Part shown: positions 41,355 through 51,682 of the stretch, piece after piece
Numbering within the stretch: the stretch's first letter is position 1
Layout: every line of letters begins with the position of its first letter
DNA from: Laceyella sacchari
GTDB lineage: Bacteria > Bacillota > Bacilli > Thermoactinomycetales > Thermoactinomycetaceae
Reading direction: 5' to 3'
NCBI RefSeq assembly: GCF_004343255.1
Contig: NZ_SMDD01000006.1
Span: 1 to 56,890, forward strand
DNA: 56,890 nt
Notes under the pieces: generated by a model
Database searches by the model: none
Seen by the model: only the letters and a program-made list of their open reading frames with translations
Told to the model about the DNA's origin: nothing
Position numbers and translations under genes: made by a program

Positions 41355-42098
41355 ATGAAGAATGATGAGTTGCAGCCGCTGTCTGATCATTTGGGGGAGT
41401 TGCGGCGCAGGATCATATGGTGTTTGGTGTTTTTTGTGATAGCGCTGGTAGTCAGCTTGTTTTATTCCATGCCGATTTTCCGCTACATAGTGAGCGACTT
41501 GTTCCCAAAACAGGCCATTAACACGATGGGACTACAAGACGGCATGAGAATCTATATGAATATTTCCTTCATCATGGCGTTCATCGTGACGTTGCCTTTT
41601 CTCATGTACCATGTGTGGAGATTTGTCCAACCGGGCTTGAACCCCCGCGAACAACGAGCAGCTTTGTTGTATATTCCCGTGGCGGTCGGGTTGTTTCTGC
41701 TTGGCATCGCATTTGGTTATTTTGTCATCATCCCTTATTTGATTGCTTTTCTGAAGAACATTAACCAGCTGATGGGACTCGGCACACTCTTGGCGGCCAA
41801 AGAAACTTTCAATTTTTTGTTTGGGGTGATTTTGCCGCTGGGTATCTTTTTTGAACTGCCGATCATCATGCTGTTTTTGACCCGCATCCGGCTCATCACG
41901 CCGCAGTTGTTGGCCAAGATGAGAAGATACGCTTATTTCATTATGGTGGTGATCGCTGCGGTGATCACGCCGCCCGATCTTTTAAGCAATATCTTTGTAG
42001 CCATTCCCTTGATTGTTTTGTATGAGGTGGGGATTTGGCTATCAGCCGGCTTGGTGAGAAAGATGGAGCGGGAAGAGGCAGACGGTAACGCTGTGTAA
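41355..42098 (+). CDS. tatC: Sec-independent translocase protein TatC
   Basis: 247 residues with six membrane helices. The N-terminal LSDHLGELRRRI, the FVQPGLNPREQR loop with conserved P and E, and FELPIIMLFL are TatC signatures for twin-arginine substrate recognition. In B. subtilis tatA precedes tatC; here rex directly precedes it with a 33-base gap, so tatA must be elsewhere. Terminated by a long stem. Confidence 0.95.
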   Translation: MKNDELQPLSDHLGELRRRIIWCLVFFVIALVVSLFYSMPIFRYIVSDLFPKQAINTMGLQDGMRIYMNISFIMAFIVTLPFLMYHVWRFVQPGLNPREQRAALLYIPVAVGLFLLGIAFGYFVIIPYLIAFLKNINQLMGLGTLLAAKETFNFLFGVILPLGIFFELPIIMLFLTRIRLITPQLLAKMRRYAYFIMVVIAAVITPPDLLSNIFVAIPLIVLYEVGIWLSAGLVRKMEREEADGNAV

Positions 42099-42153
42099 AA
42101 CGCCATCGTTGACGGGCTACTCCCAAAGTGGCCCGTTCAAACGGCGTTTTTTT
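42097..42153 (+). terminator. Terminator of tatC
   Basis: AAAACGCC pairs with GGCGTTTT outside an inner ACGGGC/GCCCGT stem, followed by TTTT. Confidence 0.85.
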
Positions 42154-42182
42154 ACATAACCTTCATCGGTTGGGGCACACTT

Positions 42183-42208
42183 CACCATGAGAAAGATTTC
42201 TCATGGTG
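42183..42208 (+). repeat. Perfect 11-bp hairpin before the 42.2 kb gene
   Basis: CACCATGAGAA (42183-42193) pairs with TTCTCATGGTG (42198-42208) around loop AGAT; the right arm runs into GGAGGT, the ribosome binding site of the next gene. No T-run, so not a plain terminator. Confidence 0.8.
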
Positions 42209-42219
42209 GAGGTAAAAGC

Positions 42220-42567
42220 ATGGACTATTGGAGAAGAAATCGTAGCTCTAGTTGTGCGTTGCTGTGGTTGGTGGTGATTGGCGCGCTGGCGTGGTTGTTG
42301 GCGCCTTCCCTCCGCAGGCTGTGGAACAGAGCGCAGGGACAGGGGATGGCCGTCACCATGTCTAATTTGGCGTCGCAAACCAAAACGCAGATGGGACAGT
42401 ACATTGACTTAACGAAGTTCATGAAGCGGAAGTCAAAATCAGAGACTCAGACGTCCGCAACAAGGGAGCCGAATCATATGGCACCGGAGATGGCGGACAT
42501 GGGCGATTTGACAGATCCAAACGCGTTCGGCGATCATTTTGAGCTGCCTGAGCGCGGACAAGAATAA
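42220..42567 (+). CDS. Unknown single-helix membrane protein
   Basis: 115 residues, not recognised. A short basic N-terminus (MDYWRRNRSSS) is followed by one hydrophobic helix (about 13-30) and a soluble, charged C-terminal tail with many K, E and D residues. GGAGGT lies ahead of ATG 42220, itself in the arm of a strong hairpin. It sits after tatC but lacks the FGP motif of TatA, so I do not call it TatA. Confidence 0.68.
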   Translation: MDYWRRNRSSSCALLWLVVIGALAWLLAPSLRRLWNRAQGQGMAVTMSNLASQTKTQMGQYIDLTKFMKRKSKSETQTSATREPNHMAPEMADMGDLTDPNAFGDHFELPERGQE

Positions 42568-42577
42568 GGGAAGCGGC

Positions 42578-42624
42578 AAACACCGGTTGCCTGTAAAGAA
42601 GAGGATGGGCGACCGGTGTTTTAT
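42578..42624 (+). terminator. Terminator after the unknown membrane gene
   Basis: AACACCGGT pairs with ACCGGTGTT, with a larger loop, followed by TTATG. Confidence 0.7.
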
Positions 42625-42709
42625 GTTAGGCGGGATATCCCGACCCGGCCAGCGCTTGATATGTGTGAGGAAGGAACAATATTTATTAGATTTTTTTTGT
42701 GGTGGATAC

Positions 42710-42744
42710 TTGAAAAATGAAAACGAGATGAATATCATTATAAT
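42710..42744 (+). promoter_or_regulatory. Promoter region of groES-groEL
   Basis: TTGAAA at 42710-42715 with TATCAT 18 bases on (42734-42739), or TATAAT at 42739-42744 with a poor -35. It lies just before CIRCE. Confidence 0.55.
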
Positions 42745-42749
42745 TGATG

Positions 42750-42776
42750 TTAGCACTCATCGAGGTCGAGTGCTAA
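42750..42776. promoter_or_regulatory. CIRCE operator (HrcA site)
   Basis: TTAGCACTC-N9-GAGTGCTAA, a perfect CIRCE inverted repeat. HrcA represses groESL here until heat shock. Confidence 0.97.
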
Positions 42777-42824
42777 CAACATGAAACTATTTCATACCAC
42801 CTCATACGAAGGAGGGTTATTACG

Positions 42825-43109
42825 ATGATCAAACCATTGGGTGATCGTGTCGTTTTAGAAGCAGTTGAGAAAGAAGAAAAAACCGCTAGCGGAATCGTAT
42901 TGCCAGAAACCGCCAAAGAAAAGCCACAAGAAGGACGGATCGTGGCAGTAGGCGCAGGCCGCGTGGATGAGAAAGGGAACCGCATCGCATTGGAGGTTAA
43001 AGAAGGCGACCTCGTCATCTTCTCCAAATATGCTGGCACCGAAGTAAAGTATGGTGAGAAAGAATATCTCATCCTTCGTGAAAGCGACATTCTCGCTGTT
43101 GTGGAGTAA
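42825..43109 (+). CDS. groES: Co-chaperonin GroES
   Basis: 94-residue co-chaperonin, a beta-barrel that caps Gro[22 protein letters not shown] and [15 protein letters not shown] include the mobile loop. AAGGAGGG precedes ATG. It is the first gene after CIRCE and is followed by groEL 67 bases on. Confidence 0.98.
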   Translation: MIKPLGDRVVLEAVEKEEKTASGIVLPETAKEKPQEGRIVAVGAGRVDEKGNRIALEVKEGDLVIFSKYAGTEVKYGEKEYLILRESDILAVVE

Positions 43110-43140
43110 TGAAGGACATCTGAGCGTTGCTTTAACATAA

Positions 43141-44814
<1,674 letters not shown>

Positions 44815-44907
44815 TAACATCATAAAGCCTTTCAGCATGGGGATGGGAGTGCATGTTGCTCATCATCAGCAACCATGATCACTTTATTCACAATAACCAC
44901 CCCGACA

Positions 44908-44956
44908 AAGAAGGTCTTTCATCAGTGTAAAACTGGTGAAAGACCTTCTCTTTTAT
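44908..44956 (+). terminator. Terminator of groESL
   Basis: AGAAGGTCTTTCA pairs with TGAAAGACCTTCT around a 15-base loop, then CTTTTAT. Confidence 0.92.
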
Positions 44957-44978
44957 ATGGATGGTGATAGGGTGCTGC

Positions 44979-45030
44979 TTGACATTTTTTTTAGAACGGC
45001 ATATAGTTACCTTGGGTAATAGTTACCTAT
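44979..45030 (+). promoter_or_regulatory. Promoter with candidate MarR operator
   Basis: TTGACA (44979-44984), 17-bp spacer, TATAGT (45002-45007). Over and just past the -10 are two direct copies of ATAGTTACCT at 45003-45012 and 45019-45028, and inverted TTACC-TTG-GGTAA and GGTAA-TAG-TTACC units, a likely site for the regulator coded next. Confidence 0.7.
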
Positions 45031-45064
45031 ATTAATTATTTCTCCATAGAAGGGAGTACCGACA

Positions 45065-45517
45065 GTGGAGGGTTTTTTTCAACGCTATTTAAGGCTGTAT
45101 CGGCCGCTTATCACGAGGCTGAATGAATTAATGAGCACTTATCAGCTTTCTTATTCTTTATGGCAAGTGATTTTTTATATAAAAAACCATGGGCCGTCGA
45201 CGCTTGTAGATATTTCAAATCAATATCAAGTAGAGAAGCCAACCATTACGAGGAGAGTTCAACGTTTGGAAGAGCTGAACATCGTGAAGCAAATTCCAGG
45301 CAAAGACAGACGGGAAAAGATCATTCAGTTAACGGAATTAGGAGAAGAGATCTACAAAGAATGCAGAAAAAAAATAACGGAATTGGAACATCGTGTGATG
45401 GAAGGGATCGATAAGGAAGATCAAATGATTATGTTTCAAACACTGCCCAAAGTGCAGGCGAACATCATGAAACGAGAGGGGAGCAACATTGAGCAAAGCA
45501 AAATTGTGGACAAATAA
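45065..45517 (+). CDS. MarR-family transcriptional regulator
   Basis: 150-residue winged-helix regulator. The core SLWQVIFYIKNHGPSTLVDISNQYQVEKPTITRRVQRLEELNIV is the MarR helix-turn-helix, and IPGKDRREKIIQLTELGEE is the wing. GTG start after GAAGGGAG. It overlaps the MFS gene by about 29 bases, so it probably represses its own operon until an effector binds. Effector unknown. Confidence 0.92.
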   Translation: MEGFFQRYLRLYRPLITRLNELMSTYQLSYSLWQVIFYIKNHGPSTLVDISNQYQVEKPTITRRVQRLEELNIVKQIPGKDRREKIIQLTELGEEIYKECRKKITELEHRVMEGIDKEDQMIMFQTLPKVQANIMKREGSNIEQSKIVDK

Positions 45518-46682
45518 TTTTATCATTGTGTCTAGCATCAACTTTTTGCTGACGCTGGTTTTTTATTTGCTAGTCGTAATTATAGGTGTTTATGCAGTAG
45601 ATGAATATCATGCCACTGCAAGCCAGGCTGGTCTGGTTACAGGGATTTTTATCGTAGGGACGCTAATAGGGCGTCTTTTTATTGGTCGTAAAATCGATTC
45701 AATTGGCTGCAAAAGAACGTTGTTTATTGGATTGGGTCTCTATCTGTTAACGACATCGTTATATTTCATCCATCTGGGTATCACCTTTCTTATTTTCACT
45801 CGTTTCGTGCATGGGATTGCACTAGGCATTGCAAGCACGGCAACCGGAACGATTGTGGCTCAAATCATCCCCGCTACACGAAAAGGAGAAGGTGTCGGTT
45901 ATTACAGCATGAGCACGACATTGGCCACAGCGATCGGGCCATTTATTGGACTATATATGAATCAGCATGCAAGCGCGCAAATGATCTTCAGTCTCTGCTT
46001 GGCTTTAGGTGTCATCAGTTTGCTCACGGCATTCTTTGTGCATGCCCCGGCATTAGAAAGTAGCGCAAAAAAGGTTGAGATGACAGAGTTGAAGCCCTTC
46101 CAATTGATTGAACCGAAGGCGGTTCCTATAGCATGGGTAACGCTGGTCATCGCCTTTTGTTACTCCAGTGTTCTTTCGTTTATAAACTTCTATGCCATTG
46201 AGATGAATCTAGTTAGCGCAGCTAGTTTTTTCTTTCTTGTCTACTCGATCGCAGTATTGGTTTCACGTCCATTTACGGGTCGGTTAATGGACGTGAAAGG
46301 AGCCAACTATGTTATGTACCCGGCTTTTATTCTCTTTGCAGCCGGCATGTTGCTTTTAGGTTTAGCCCATAGCAGTTTTACTTTGTTGTTGGGTGGTGCA
46401 CTGGTAGGACTTGGATTTGGTAATATGCAGTCATGTACGCAGGCGATTGCTGTAAAGTTGACGCCCCCTGAGCGCATGGGACTGGCAACGTCGACCTTCT
46501 TTATCTTTCTTGATGCCGGGCTAGGCTTCGGCCCTTATCTATTGGGACTCTTCATTCCCATGATCAGCTATCGCTCGCTATATATCTTTCTGAGCGTTGT
46601 CGTTTTGGCATCTTCCGGCCTTTACTTTTGGCTCCACGGTAAGAAAGAAAAGACCCGCCTCAATGCTTTGGCTCGACAATAA
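45489..46682 (+). CDS. MFS transporter, drug-efflux type
   Basis: 397 residues with about 12 membrane helices. Loop 2-3 signature GRLFIGRKIDSIGCKRTL and RFVHGIALGIASTATGTIVAQIIP (motif C-like) point to the DHA1 family. TTG start at 45489 after GAGAGGGGAG lies inside the marR gene. Its regulator and its position suggest a drug or metabolite efflux pump; substrate unknown. Loci of this kind are often moved between genomes. Confidence 0.9.
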   Translation: MSKAKLWTNNFIIVSSINFLLTLVFYLLVVIIGVYAVDEYHATASQAGLVTGIFIVGTLIGRLFIGRKIDSIGCKRTLFIGLGLYLLTTSLYFIHLGITFLIFTRFVHGIALGIASTATGTIVAQIIPATRKGEGVGYYSMSTTLATAIGPFIGLYMNQHASAQMIFSLCLALGVISLLTAFFVHAPALESSAKKVEMTELKPFQLIEPKAVPIAWVTLVIAFCYSSVLSFINFYAIEMNLVSAASFFFLVYSIAVLVSRPFTGRLMDVKGANYVMYPAFILFAAGMLLLGLAHSSFTLLLGGALVGLGFGNMQSCTQAIAVKLTPPERMGLATSTFFIFLDAGLGFGPYLLGLFIPMISYRSLYIFLSVVVLASSGLYFWLHGKKEKTRLNALARQ

Positions 46683-46707
46683 ATGAGACGATGATGTTAT
46701 GCTCTGT

Positions 46708-46746
46708 AGCCTCTAACAGGCGGTTGACCGGTGGGGGCTTTTTTTA
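46708..46746 (+). terminator. Terminator of the marR-MFS operon
   Basis: AGCCTC pairs with GGGGCT (one G-T pair) across a long loop with an inner stem; TTTTTTT follows. Confidence 0.65.
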
Positions 46747-46932
46747 GCTCGTTTTTTCGTGATTTCAATAAATGGACAAATGAAGCGGGCAATCGTTGTG
46801 GCAAGTGGGATTTGAGCAGGTGCCCGCCATGATACAAAGTCATAAAAAAGAAATTCTTATCGAATGAAAGAATGAGACGACTCTTACGCATTTTGTTAAA
46901 ATGCTAATATAATCACATGACGGAAGGAGAAG

Positions 46933-47967
46933 ATGATGAGAAGAAGAATCCTGCCTATCGGTTTCATCACTCTGGCGCTTGTGGTGTCGTCTTGGGGAAT
47001 CTACAGCAGTCCTGCATTGGCGAACCCCACGCAGTCGGACACGAAGAAGAAGCTGGAAGAAGTAAAAAACGAAGCGAAGGAAACGAAGGCGAATTTAAAG
47101 GAAGTAGAAGCTAAGCTGGAACAGCATAAAAAAGATGTGTCAAAAGTAGATGAGAAGCTTTCAGCCTATCTGCAACAAATAGACGGATTGAACAAAAGTC
47201 TGGCCGCCAATGAAAAAGAGAAGAAGGCGGTAGAACAGAAATTACGCAAGAAATTGCAACGTCTCTATCTGCAAGGCGAAAACGAATACTTAGCTCACAT
47301 GTTGGCAGCGGAGTCATTTGCCGACTTTTTGAATCGATTCCAATTGATCCGCATTATTGTCAATCAAGATATGAACGACTTTCAGCATTATAATGATTTG
47401 AAGAAAAAATATGAAGAAGATAAAGCCAAAGTCGTCAAAGCCAAGGAGGAGCAAGAAAAGCTTCTCAAAGAATCAAAGCAACGCGTCGAGAAAATGATGA
47501 ATGAGATGTCCAAGTACAAAGCCGAGTTGAAGGAACTCGAAAAGCAAGAGCAAAAGTTGATGGGGGAATTTGGCTTTGTCGGGGGCGGTGTCTTGGGATA
47601 TCCATCCTCACGGGGCATGACCTACTGGAACTACGGGCAAAACCGCAGTAGTCACATTCATGCTGGTGTAGATATTCCGCGGCCGATCGGCACGCCGATT
47701 TATGCGGCAGAAGGCGGCGTGGTGAAGTCGGTGCGATATGATGCGGGCGGATATGGTTGGTATATTATTGTGCGCCATAATAACGGATTGGAGACGTTGT
47801 ACGCCCACATGTACAGCTATCAAGTAAAAGTGAGCACGGGACAACGGGTTGCCCGGGGCCAAGTAATCGGGGCGGTGGGGAATGCCGGCCGTTCCACAGG
47901 GCCTCACTTGCACTTTGAAGTGCATAAAAACGGACAGGCTGTCAACCCCAAACCATATATCTCATAA
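46933..47967 (+). CDS. Secreted coiled-coil M23 peptidase
   Basis: 344 residues. Signal peptide with cut after about ALA (SSPALANP), a long charged coiled coil (about 35-200, rich in K and E) and a C-terminal LytM/M23 domain. Zinc residues: H and D in HIHAGVDIPRP, and HLHFEVHKNG near the end, with the other H in ETLYAHMYS. The enzyme should cut peptidoglycan peptide bridges; EnvC/RipA-like coiled-coil proteins often do this at division or in sporulation. Start: ATG 46933 or the next codon after GGAAGGAG. Confidence 0.92.
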   Translation: MMRRRILPIGFITLALVVSSWGIYSSPALANPTQSDTKKKLEEVKNEAKETKANLKEVEAKLEQHKKDVSKVDEKLSAYLQQIDGLNKSLAANEKEKKAVEQKLRKKLQRLYLQGENEYLAHMLAAESFADFLNRFQLIRIIVNQDMNDFQHYNDLKKKYEEDKAKVVKAKEEQEKLLKESKQRVEKMMNEMSKYKAELKELEKQEQKLMGEFGFVGGGVLGYPSSRGMTYWNYGQNRSSHIHAGVDIPRPIGTPIYAAEGGVVKSVRYDAGGYGWYIIVRHNNGLETLYAHMYSYQVKVSTGQRVARGQVIGAVGNAGRSTGPHLHFEVHKNGQAVNPKPYIS

Positions 47968-47979
47968 ATTCGCTAATAC

Positions 47980-48003
47980 GGCCGGCCAAAGCCGGCTTTT
48001 TTT
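47980..48003 (+). terminator. Terminator of the M23 gene
   Basis: GCCGGC-CAAA-GCCGGC with TTTTTTTA after it. Confidence 0.85.
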
Positions 48004-48020
48004 ATGCCGGAGGGTATGTA

Positions 48021-48060
48021 AAAACGCTGTCAGGTAAACACCTGACAGCGTTTTTTCTCT
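48021..48060. terminator. Bidirectional terminator
   Basis: AAACGCTGTCAGGT pairs perfectly with ACCTGACAGCGTTT with an AAAC loop and A/T runs on both sides, between convergent M23 and kinase-like genes. Confidence 0.92.
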
Positions 48061-48074
48061 CATTGCTGGGGAAA

Positions 48075-49028
48075 TCACATGGTGGGATACGCGAGGCGAT
48101 CCATTCGCTCTTTGTATTCTTTGATTCTTGTTTCTTGTTCTTGTGCGTCTACATCACGGTGCAAGTGAATCAGCCGGTGCAAATAGATAAAGTACAACCG
48201 GAATTCCACGAAGAAGTCCAATTGCTGGCGCCAATCGTCTTCCAGGATGTTTTCAAGGAAGTAGCCTGACATAAACTCATGGGTGAACAGTTGCTTAAAA
48301 GCGGCATGTTCTGATTCCGGGATCGATTCCAAGGCGTGGAATAGTACAATGGCAATATCGTATGTAAACCAGTGATATTTGACACGGTTGAAATCAACCA
48401 CGATAGGATTGCCTGTGTTGCTGATCAAGATGCTGTCATGATGGAAATCATTATTGATTAACCCATAGGATCTGCTTGTTTTGGGGAATTGGTGTACCCT
48501 TTGCAACATCGATGACCAGCGGTCGGCGACCGGACGGTCAATGAAGGACCAATCTCTATGATATATCTCGCCTTCGTCCCATTCCTCAAAGGTAGTGGCC
48601 TGTTCTTTTTGCAAGAAGCGTTGAGAAAGGGAGTGCATCTTGCCCATCACTTGGCCCATCCGACGCAACAGATTGGGGCTCCAATCATTGAGGCGCGAGG
48701 CTTCCAACAGTTTCCCTTCCCCTTTGCGGAAGGAGATCGCGCAACATGGGATGGGAAGCTCGATAATGGTTTCAATCGATTGACCGCGCGTCGATAAGAT
48801 TTGCTTAGGGATCGCGATGCCATGCGAACGCAAAAAATTCACCCATTTTAACTCTGAGTGAAGTTGACTTTTATCTTTGGTGGCGATGGGCATCAGCTTG
48901 AGCACGCACGCTTCCCCATCCCGCTCATACTCAAACACGTTGTTATAAAAGCCCCCGAGCGGCTTGATTGTTTCGGGTGTTCCCTTAAACCTACGACATG
49001 CTTCTTCTACCAGTTCTTTTTTCCACAT
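48075..49028 (-). CDS. Aminoglycoside-phosphotransferase-fold protein
   Basis: 317 residues of the APH/CotS kinase-like fold. GGFYNNVFEYERDGEACVLKLMP is the nucleotide loop and lysine, and VVDFNRVKYHWFTYDIAI holds the metal aspartate. The catalytic loop, HGDxHPxN in most APH kinases, reads INNDFHHDSILI here: the aspartate is kept, but H and N are changed, so activity is uncertain. Start 49028 follows AGGTGGG. In spore formers CotS-like members occur in the coat; this is a possible but unproved role. Confidence 0.85.
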   Translation of the reverse strand: MWKKELVEEACRRFKGTPETIKPLGGFYNNVFEYERDGEACVLKLMPIATKDKSQLHSELKWVNFLRSHGIAIPKQILSTRGQSIETIIELPIPCCAISFRKGEGKLLEASRLNDWSPNLLRRMGQVMGKMHSLSQRFLQKEQATTFEEWDEGEIYHRDWSFIDRPVADRWSSMLQRVHQFPKTSRSYGLINNDFHHDSILISNTGNPIVVDFNRVKYHWFTYDIAIVLFHALESIPESEHAAFKQLFTHEFMSGYFLENILEDDWRQQLDFFVEFRLYFIYLHRLIHLHRDVDAQEQETRIKEYKERMDRLAYPTM

Positions 49029-49273
49029 GGATTTAACCCACCTATCTCGGTTCAATCATCATCTGTCTTTCTTCATGATAACATTGTTATCTTATTCTTT
49101 CTATTATAGGGAGTTCGCAAAAAAAAGGGTGGGACAGCTGGGTGAATTGTTGCCCGGAGCCAACATTAATGGGAGTTGTCATCTTTTCTAAATGGGGTAA
49201 AAAACGTTTCTCTGGACTAAGAAGGGAGCCCTTCCTTATCATATAGTGGGTTGAAGAAGGAAGGGGGACAAAA

Positions 49274-50173
49274 ATGGTAAAGTTACCTGAGTCCAAGCAA
49301 GCGGCAGAAGCGCAAAAAGGAGCCTGGCTCAGCATTTTTTCCTACCTCATCTTAAGTGCGGTCAAGTGTTGGATCGGCGTGACGGAGCATTCCCAAGCGG
49401 TGTTCGCTGATGGATTAAACAATGTGTCGGACATATTGTTGTCGGTGGCGATCCTGATTGGGGTGCGGGTGGCCATCCAGCCAGCGGATAGCAATCATCC
49501 ATTTGGTCACAGCAAAGCTGAGACGGTAGCAACATTGGTGGCGGCATCATGTATGGTGTTGGTGGCTTTGGAAGTGTGGATTGGTGCGGTTGAAGCAGTG
49601 TTGCACCCGCGCTCGGGGCAGATTGGCAATGCCGCACTGGCCGTATCGCTGATCTCGGCCGTGGTCATGTTGCTTGTATCCAGCGTCAACTTCGCATTAA
49701 GCAAGAAAACGAACAGCGAAGCACTGCAAGCGGCTGCCCACGACAACCGTTCAGATGCATTGGTCAGTTTGGGGGCGGCGGTGGGGATCGTCGGTGCCAA
49801 CTTAGGATGGATGTGGATGGACCCATTGGCTGCGTTTGTAGTGGGCCTGTTGATCTTGCGCACGGGGTACCAAGTGGGAAAGCCGGCGATCGATATGTTG
49901 ATGGATGGGTTTGATGAGGAAAAAACAGGGCGAATTCATGCACGGGTTGTTCAGATTGCGGGCATTCGAGAGGTTAAAGCGTTACGTGCGCGCCATCAAG
50001 GCATGCATGTGTTTGTGGAGTTGACGGTAGGCGTGGATGCCCATTTATCAGTTGAGGAAAGCCACCGTTTGACGGAAGAGGTGGAAGAGGCGTTGATCGG
50101 TTTTGAGCGAATTGCCCATGTACATGTGCATGTGGAGCCGGCTGATCCACCGCAAAAGTTGACTTCTATGTGA
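49274..50173 (+). CDS. Cation diffusion facilitator
   Basis: 299 residues with five to six membrane helices and a C-terminal metallochaperone-like domain. The transport site is FADGLNNVSD (D46, N50, D53) and AHDNRSDALVS. The N/D pattern is like that of Mn/Fe-type CDF exporters such as MneP rather than the classical HSLSD zinc type, but selectivity is inferred. GAAGGAAGGGGG lies before ATG. HVHVHVEP at the C-terminus binds metal. Confidence 0.9.
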   Translation: MVKLPESKQAAEAQKGAWLSIFSYLILSAVKCWIGVTEHSQAVFADGLNNVSDILLSVAILIGVRVAIQPADSNHPFGHSKAETVATLVAASCMVLVALEVWIGAVEAVLHPRSGQIGNAALAVSLISAVVMLLVSSVNFALSKKTNSEALQAAAHDNRSDALVSLGAAVGIVGANLGWMWMDPLAAFVVGLLILRTGYQVGKPAIDMLMDGFDEEKTGRIHARVVQIAGIREVKALRARHQGMHVFVELTVGVDAHLSVEESHRLTEEVEEALIGFERIAHVHVHVEPADPPQKLTSM

Positions 50174-50249
50174 TGGGGCTGGTTCGTGTTTGTTGCGATA
50201 CCGGTAGCTTCAGTCGGATGGGAAGAATGCAGAATGCCCCTTCCTACTG

Positions 50250-50291
50250 CAAACCGCCCAGGAACCAAGCGATTGGTTCTTGGGCGGTTTG
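50250..50291. terminator. Terminator between CDF and namA genes
   Basis: AAACCGCCCAGGAACCAA pairs with TTGGTTCTTGGGCGGTTT around GCGA, a bidirectional stem between convergent genes. Confidence 0.82.
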
Positions 50292-50294
50292 CGG

Positions 50295-51314
50295 TTAAAA
50301 TCCATATTTGTATTGTTTGGGGCCAATATATTCTACACCAAGTTTTTTAGCGGCATGAATGGTCCAATAGGGATCACGCAACAGTACCCGAGCCAAAAAG
50401 ACAAGATCAGCCCGTCCATTGGCGATAATCTCTTCTGCTTGTTCCGGGGTGGTAATCAGGCCGACAGCCCCGGTAGCAATCCCGGCTTCGCGCTTGATTG
50501 TTTCAGCGTAAGAGACTTGATATCCAGGGAAGATGCGATCCGGTGGTTGAGGGGTAATGCCGCCGGAGGAGACATCCACCAGATCAACGCCCCACTCTTT
50601 CATCATGCGTGCCAGAGCGACACTGTCCGCCAATTGGATGCCATCAGGGTGATAGTCCACAGCAGAAATGCGTACATAAAGGGGACGAGAAGTTCCCCAT
50701 TCCGCTTTGACGGCTTGGATGACTTCCTTGAGCAGTCGTGCTCTGCCATTCAGGTCTCCACCGTACTCATCGGTTCTTTTGTTGGATAGTGGCGACAAAA
50801 ATTGGTTGAGCAAATAGCCATGGGCGGCATGGATTTCAATAATGTCAAAGCCGATCTCTGAAGCGCGTCGCGCCGCTTGGGCGAATGCCTCAATCACTTG
50901 GGCGATTTCCTCTTTTCCCATCTCCAGCGGTGTTTTGTCTCCTTCACTAAACGGAATCGCACTGGGGGCGATGATCGGTTCATCCACGATCGCTTTCCGG
51001 CCGGCATGGGCCAATTGGATAGCCGTTTTGCTGCCTTGAGAATGGGCAAACGAAACAATTTGCTTTAACCCGTCCATCTGTTCATCAGACCACAACCCCA
51101 AATCATTCGTGCTGATGCGGCCCCGGGGTTCCACCGCGGTTGCCTCTACCATCAGCAAGCCTACTTTTCCGGCCGCTCTTGTACCATAATGGACCATGTG
51201 CCAATCAGTTACCTTTCCGTCGTCTCCAGCGGAGTACATGCACATGGGGGAACAAACAACGCGGTTGGGCAAAGTGACTTCCTTTTGGGTAAAAGGTTGA
51301 AATAAAAATGACAT
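50295..51314 (-). CDS. namA: NADPH dehydrogenase NamA (old yellow enzyme)
   Basis: 339-residue FMN oxidoreductase of the YqjM class that reduces activated alkenes and nitro compounds. SPMCMYSAGD has the redox-tuning cysteine C25 (C26 in YqjM), with HMVHYGTRAAGKVGLLMVEA and HAAHGYLLNQFLSP as FMN and substrate motifs. GGTGGGG lies upstream. A promoter is likely at TATAAT on the minus strand (51365-51360) with TTTCAT 18 bases back (51389-51384). Confidence 0.95.
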   Translation of the reverse strand: MSFLFQPFTQKEVTLPNRVVCSPMCMYSAGDDGKVTDWHMVHYGTRAAGKVGLLMVEATAVEPRGRISTNDLGLWSDEQMDGLKQIVSFAHSQGSKTAIQLAHAGRKAIVDEPIIAPSAIPFSEGDKTPLEMGKEEIAQVIEAFAQAARRASEIGFDIIEIHAAHGYLLNQFLSPLSNKRTDEYGGDLNGRARLLKEVIQAVKAEWGTSRPLYVRISAVDYHPDGIQLADSVALARMMKEWGVDLVDVSSGGITPQPPDRIFPGYQVSYAETIKREAGIATGAVGLITTPEQAEEIIANGRADLVFLARVLLRDPYWTIHAAKKLGVEYIGPKQYKYGF

Positions 51315-51359
51315 TCCATCATCCCCACCTTTTAAATATGTACTAACTTATCTTTCTAC

Positions 51360-51389
51360 ATTATATTACCTTTATTCCATTACATGAAA
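51360..51389 (-). promoter_or_regulatory. Promoter of namA
   Basis: On the minus strand TTTCAT, 18-bp spacer, TATAAT. The -35 is weak, the -10 perfect. Confidence 0.6.
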
Positions 51390-51682
51390 CATAAAATTTA
51401 CCCTCTTTTCACAGGGCATGGCGACAAGTGTGGCTGGCGAGCAAGCGGGTGGGAAATGCCCGATTGAAGCCAATGAGGAAACGGTATTGGAGTCGCTGGC
51501 CTGCGCATCAGACTAGGCGTGCCCTAGTGGAGGAAACGGTATCGAGAGCGGATCAGGTTTGTATATAATAATATTATGATTTTGTTTAAGAGTATTTTTG
51601 ATACGGATGAACATGTGGAATGCCATGCGCGTGCTTGTACCAGCTGCAAGGTGGTTTCAAATAACAAAAATGGAGGGAATCG
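51390..51682. other. Intergenic gap, short repeat only
   Basis: No gene recognised. GAGGAAACGGTAT occurs twice, at 51475-51487 and 51530-51542. A TATAATAAT at about 51565 may be the -10 of the next small gene. Confidence 0.5.

Noticed and set aside
46697-46891. A 64-codon minus-strand frame
   Set aside because: It lies opposite the MFS terminator and the M23 promoter area, with no recognisable motif.
51475-51542. Repeated GAGGAAACGGTAT, two copies
   Set aside because: Only two copies with irregular spacing; not an array, CRISPR or insertion-sequence end.
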